A stretch of DNA of 64,000 nt from Strongylocentrotus droebachiensis (lineage: Eukaryota > Echinodermata > Echinoidea > Camarodonta > Strongylocentrotidae). Shown here piece after piece: positions 63,642 to 64,000 of this stretch (the first letter of the stretch is position 1; each line of letters begins with the position of its first letter). The DNA lies in contig JAVYIG010000693.1 in the NCBI GenBank assembly GCA_035222895.1, positions 186,001 through 250,000 of the forward strand, read 5' to 3'. Made by a program: the position numbers and the translations under genes. The notes under the pieces are model-generated. The model did not search any database, was not told the DNA's origin, and worked only from the letters and a program-made list of their open reading frames with translations.

Positions 63642-64000
63642 GAATCCAAAGAGTGTAATGTTGCTTCTGCCAAAGTGCAGGCATGATCTGCAATTCTACT
63701 TTGGTCTCATCTCTATCGGCAAGTATTTAAGAAAGATTTTAATCAGTCTACTTTGAAAAGTGCATGTTCATCGCGGGATATAGATACGGTGGAGATTGAT
63801 TGGAAAACAGATTGGTAACTGGTAGGGTTACGAGATACCAGAACATGAAATTGTCATAATAGCATTCGTTTTTCTAATTAAGTGGCATAATCATCGATTC
63901 GACATGATTTGAGTGACATATTCAGCGTCAATAACGCGCTGTCGCGATAAAGTATAAGCAGTCGCGTTGACTCCGTTATACCACATGCGTTAAATGTCAA

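Larger units (their letters stand above)
29120..64000. other. Gene desert upstream of Barhl
   Basis: Nearly 35 kb with no convincing coding exon on either strand. It holds microsatellites, foldbacks, hairpins and the array at 38.7-40.1 kb, separated by AT-rich unique sequence. Moderately GC-shifted, non-repetitive blocks (about 36300-36560, 37920-38210, 45180-45440, 51640-51960, 56500-57060, 59620-60220) are candidates for conserved noncoding elements. Two more CREs (TGACGTCA) lie at 46251-46258 and 46671-46678. The stretches 46300-48250 and 52850-55100 show nothing beyond AT-rich sequence and the hairpin listed. Confidence 0.6.

Overview
The window is AT-rich animal nuclear DNA with split genes, long introns, very many (CT)n/(GA)n microsatellites, homopolymer C/G runs and several small inverted-repeat elements. 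The only gene that can be read end to end is a BarH-like homeobox gene (Barhl) on the minus strand. Its homeodomain and the tail after it are strongly BARHL-like. With the repeat landscape, this suggests an invertebrate deuterostome, most likely an echinoderm such as a sea urchin. The species is inference; no marker in the window fixes it.

Layout. 1-6121: noncoding, with pyrimidine-rich microsatellites and an interspersed element; it probably includes the last intron of a plus-strand gene. 6122-6269: last exon of that gene, a lysine-rich basic tail ending in a stop. Its 3' UTR is split by a MITE, and an AATAAA follows the MITE. 6.4-12 kb: several MITE-like inverted repeats, a long (ATC)n tract and a frameshifted scrap of a non-LTR retrotransposon. 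14121-27519: Barhl, three coding exons (27519-26691, 18603-18393, 14379-14121), 432 codons plus stop, with introns of about 8.1 and 4.0 kb. A candidate 5' UTR intron and a CCAAT/POU-site cluster lie upstream, up to about 29.1 kb. 29.2-64 kb: no convincing coding exon. It is a gene desert of microsatellites, hairpins, a degenerate long-period tandem array with C-rich tracts (38.7-40.1 kb), foldback elements and several GC-shifted blocks that could be regulatory.

The lysine-rich exon and Barhl are convergent (tail to tail). Human DDX31 and BARHL1 are also adjacent and convergent, so the plus-strand exon may belong to a DDX31-like helicase gene; this needs a homology search. A developmental homeobox gene next to a desert of more than 34 kb fits a genomic regulatory block.

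Most longer open frames in the window are translated microsatellites (Ser/Leu, Arg/Glu, Ile/Met/His runs) and are not genes. No tRNA, rRNA or CRISPR array was seen, and no convincing miRNA hairpin.
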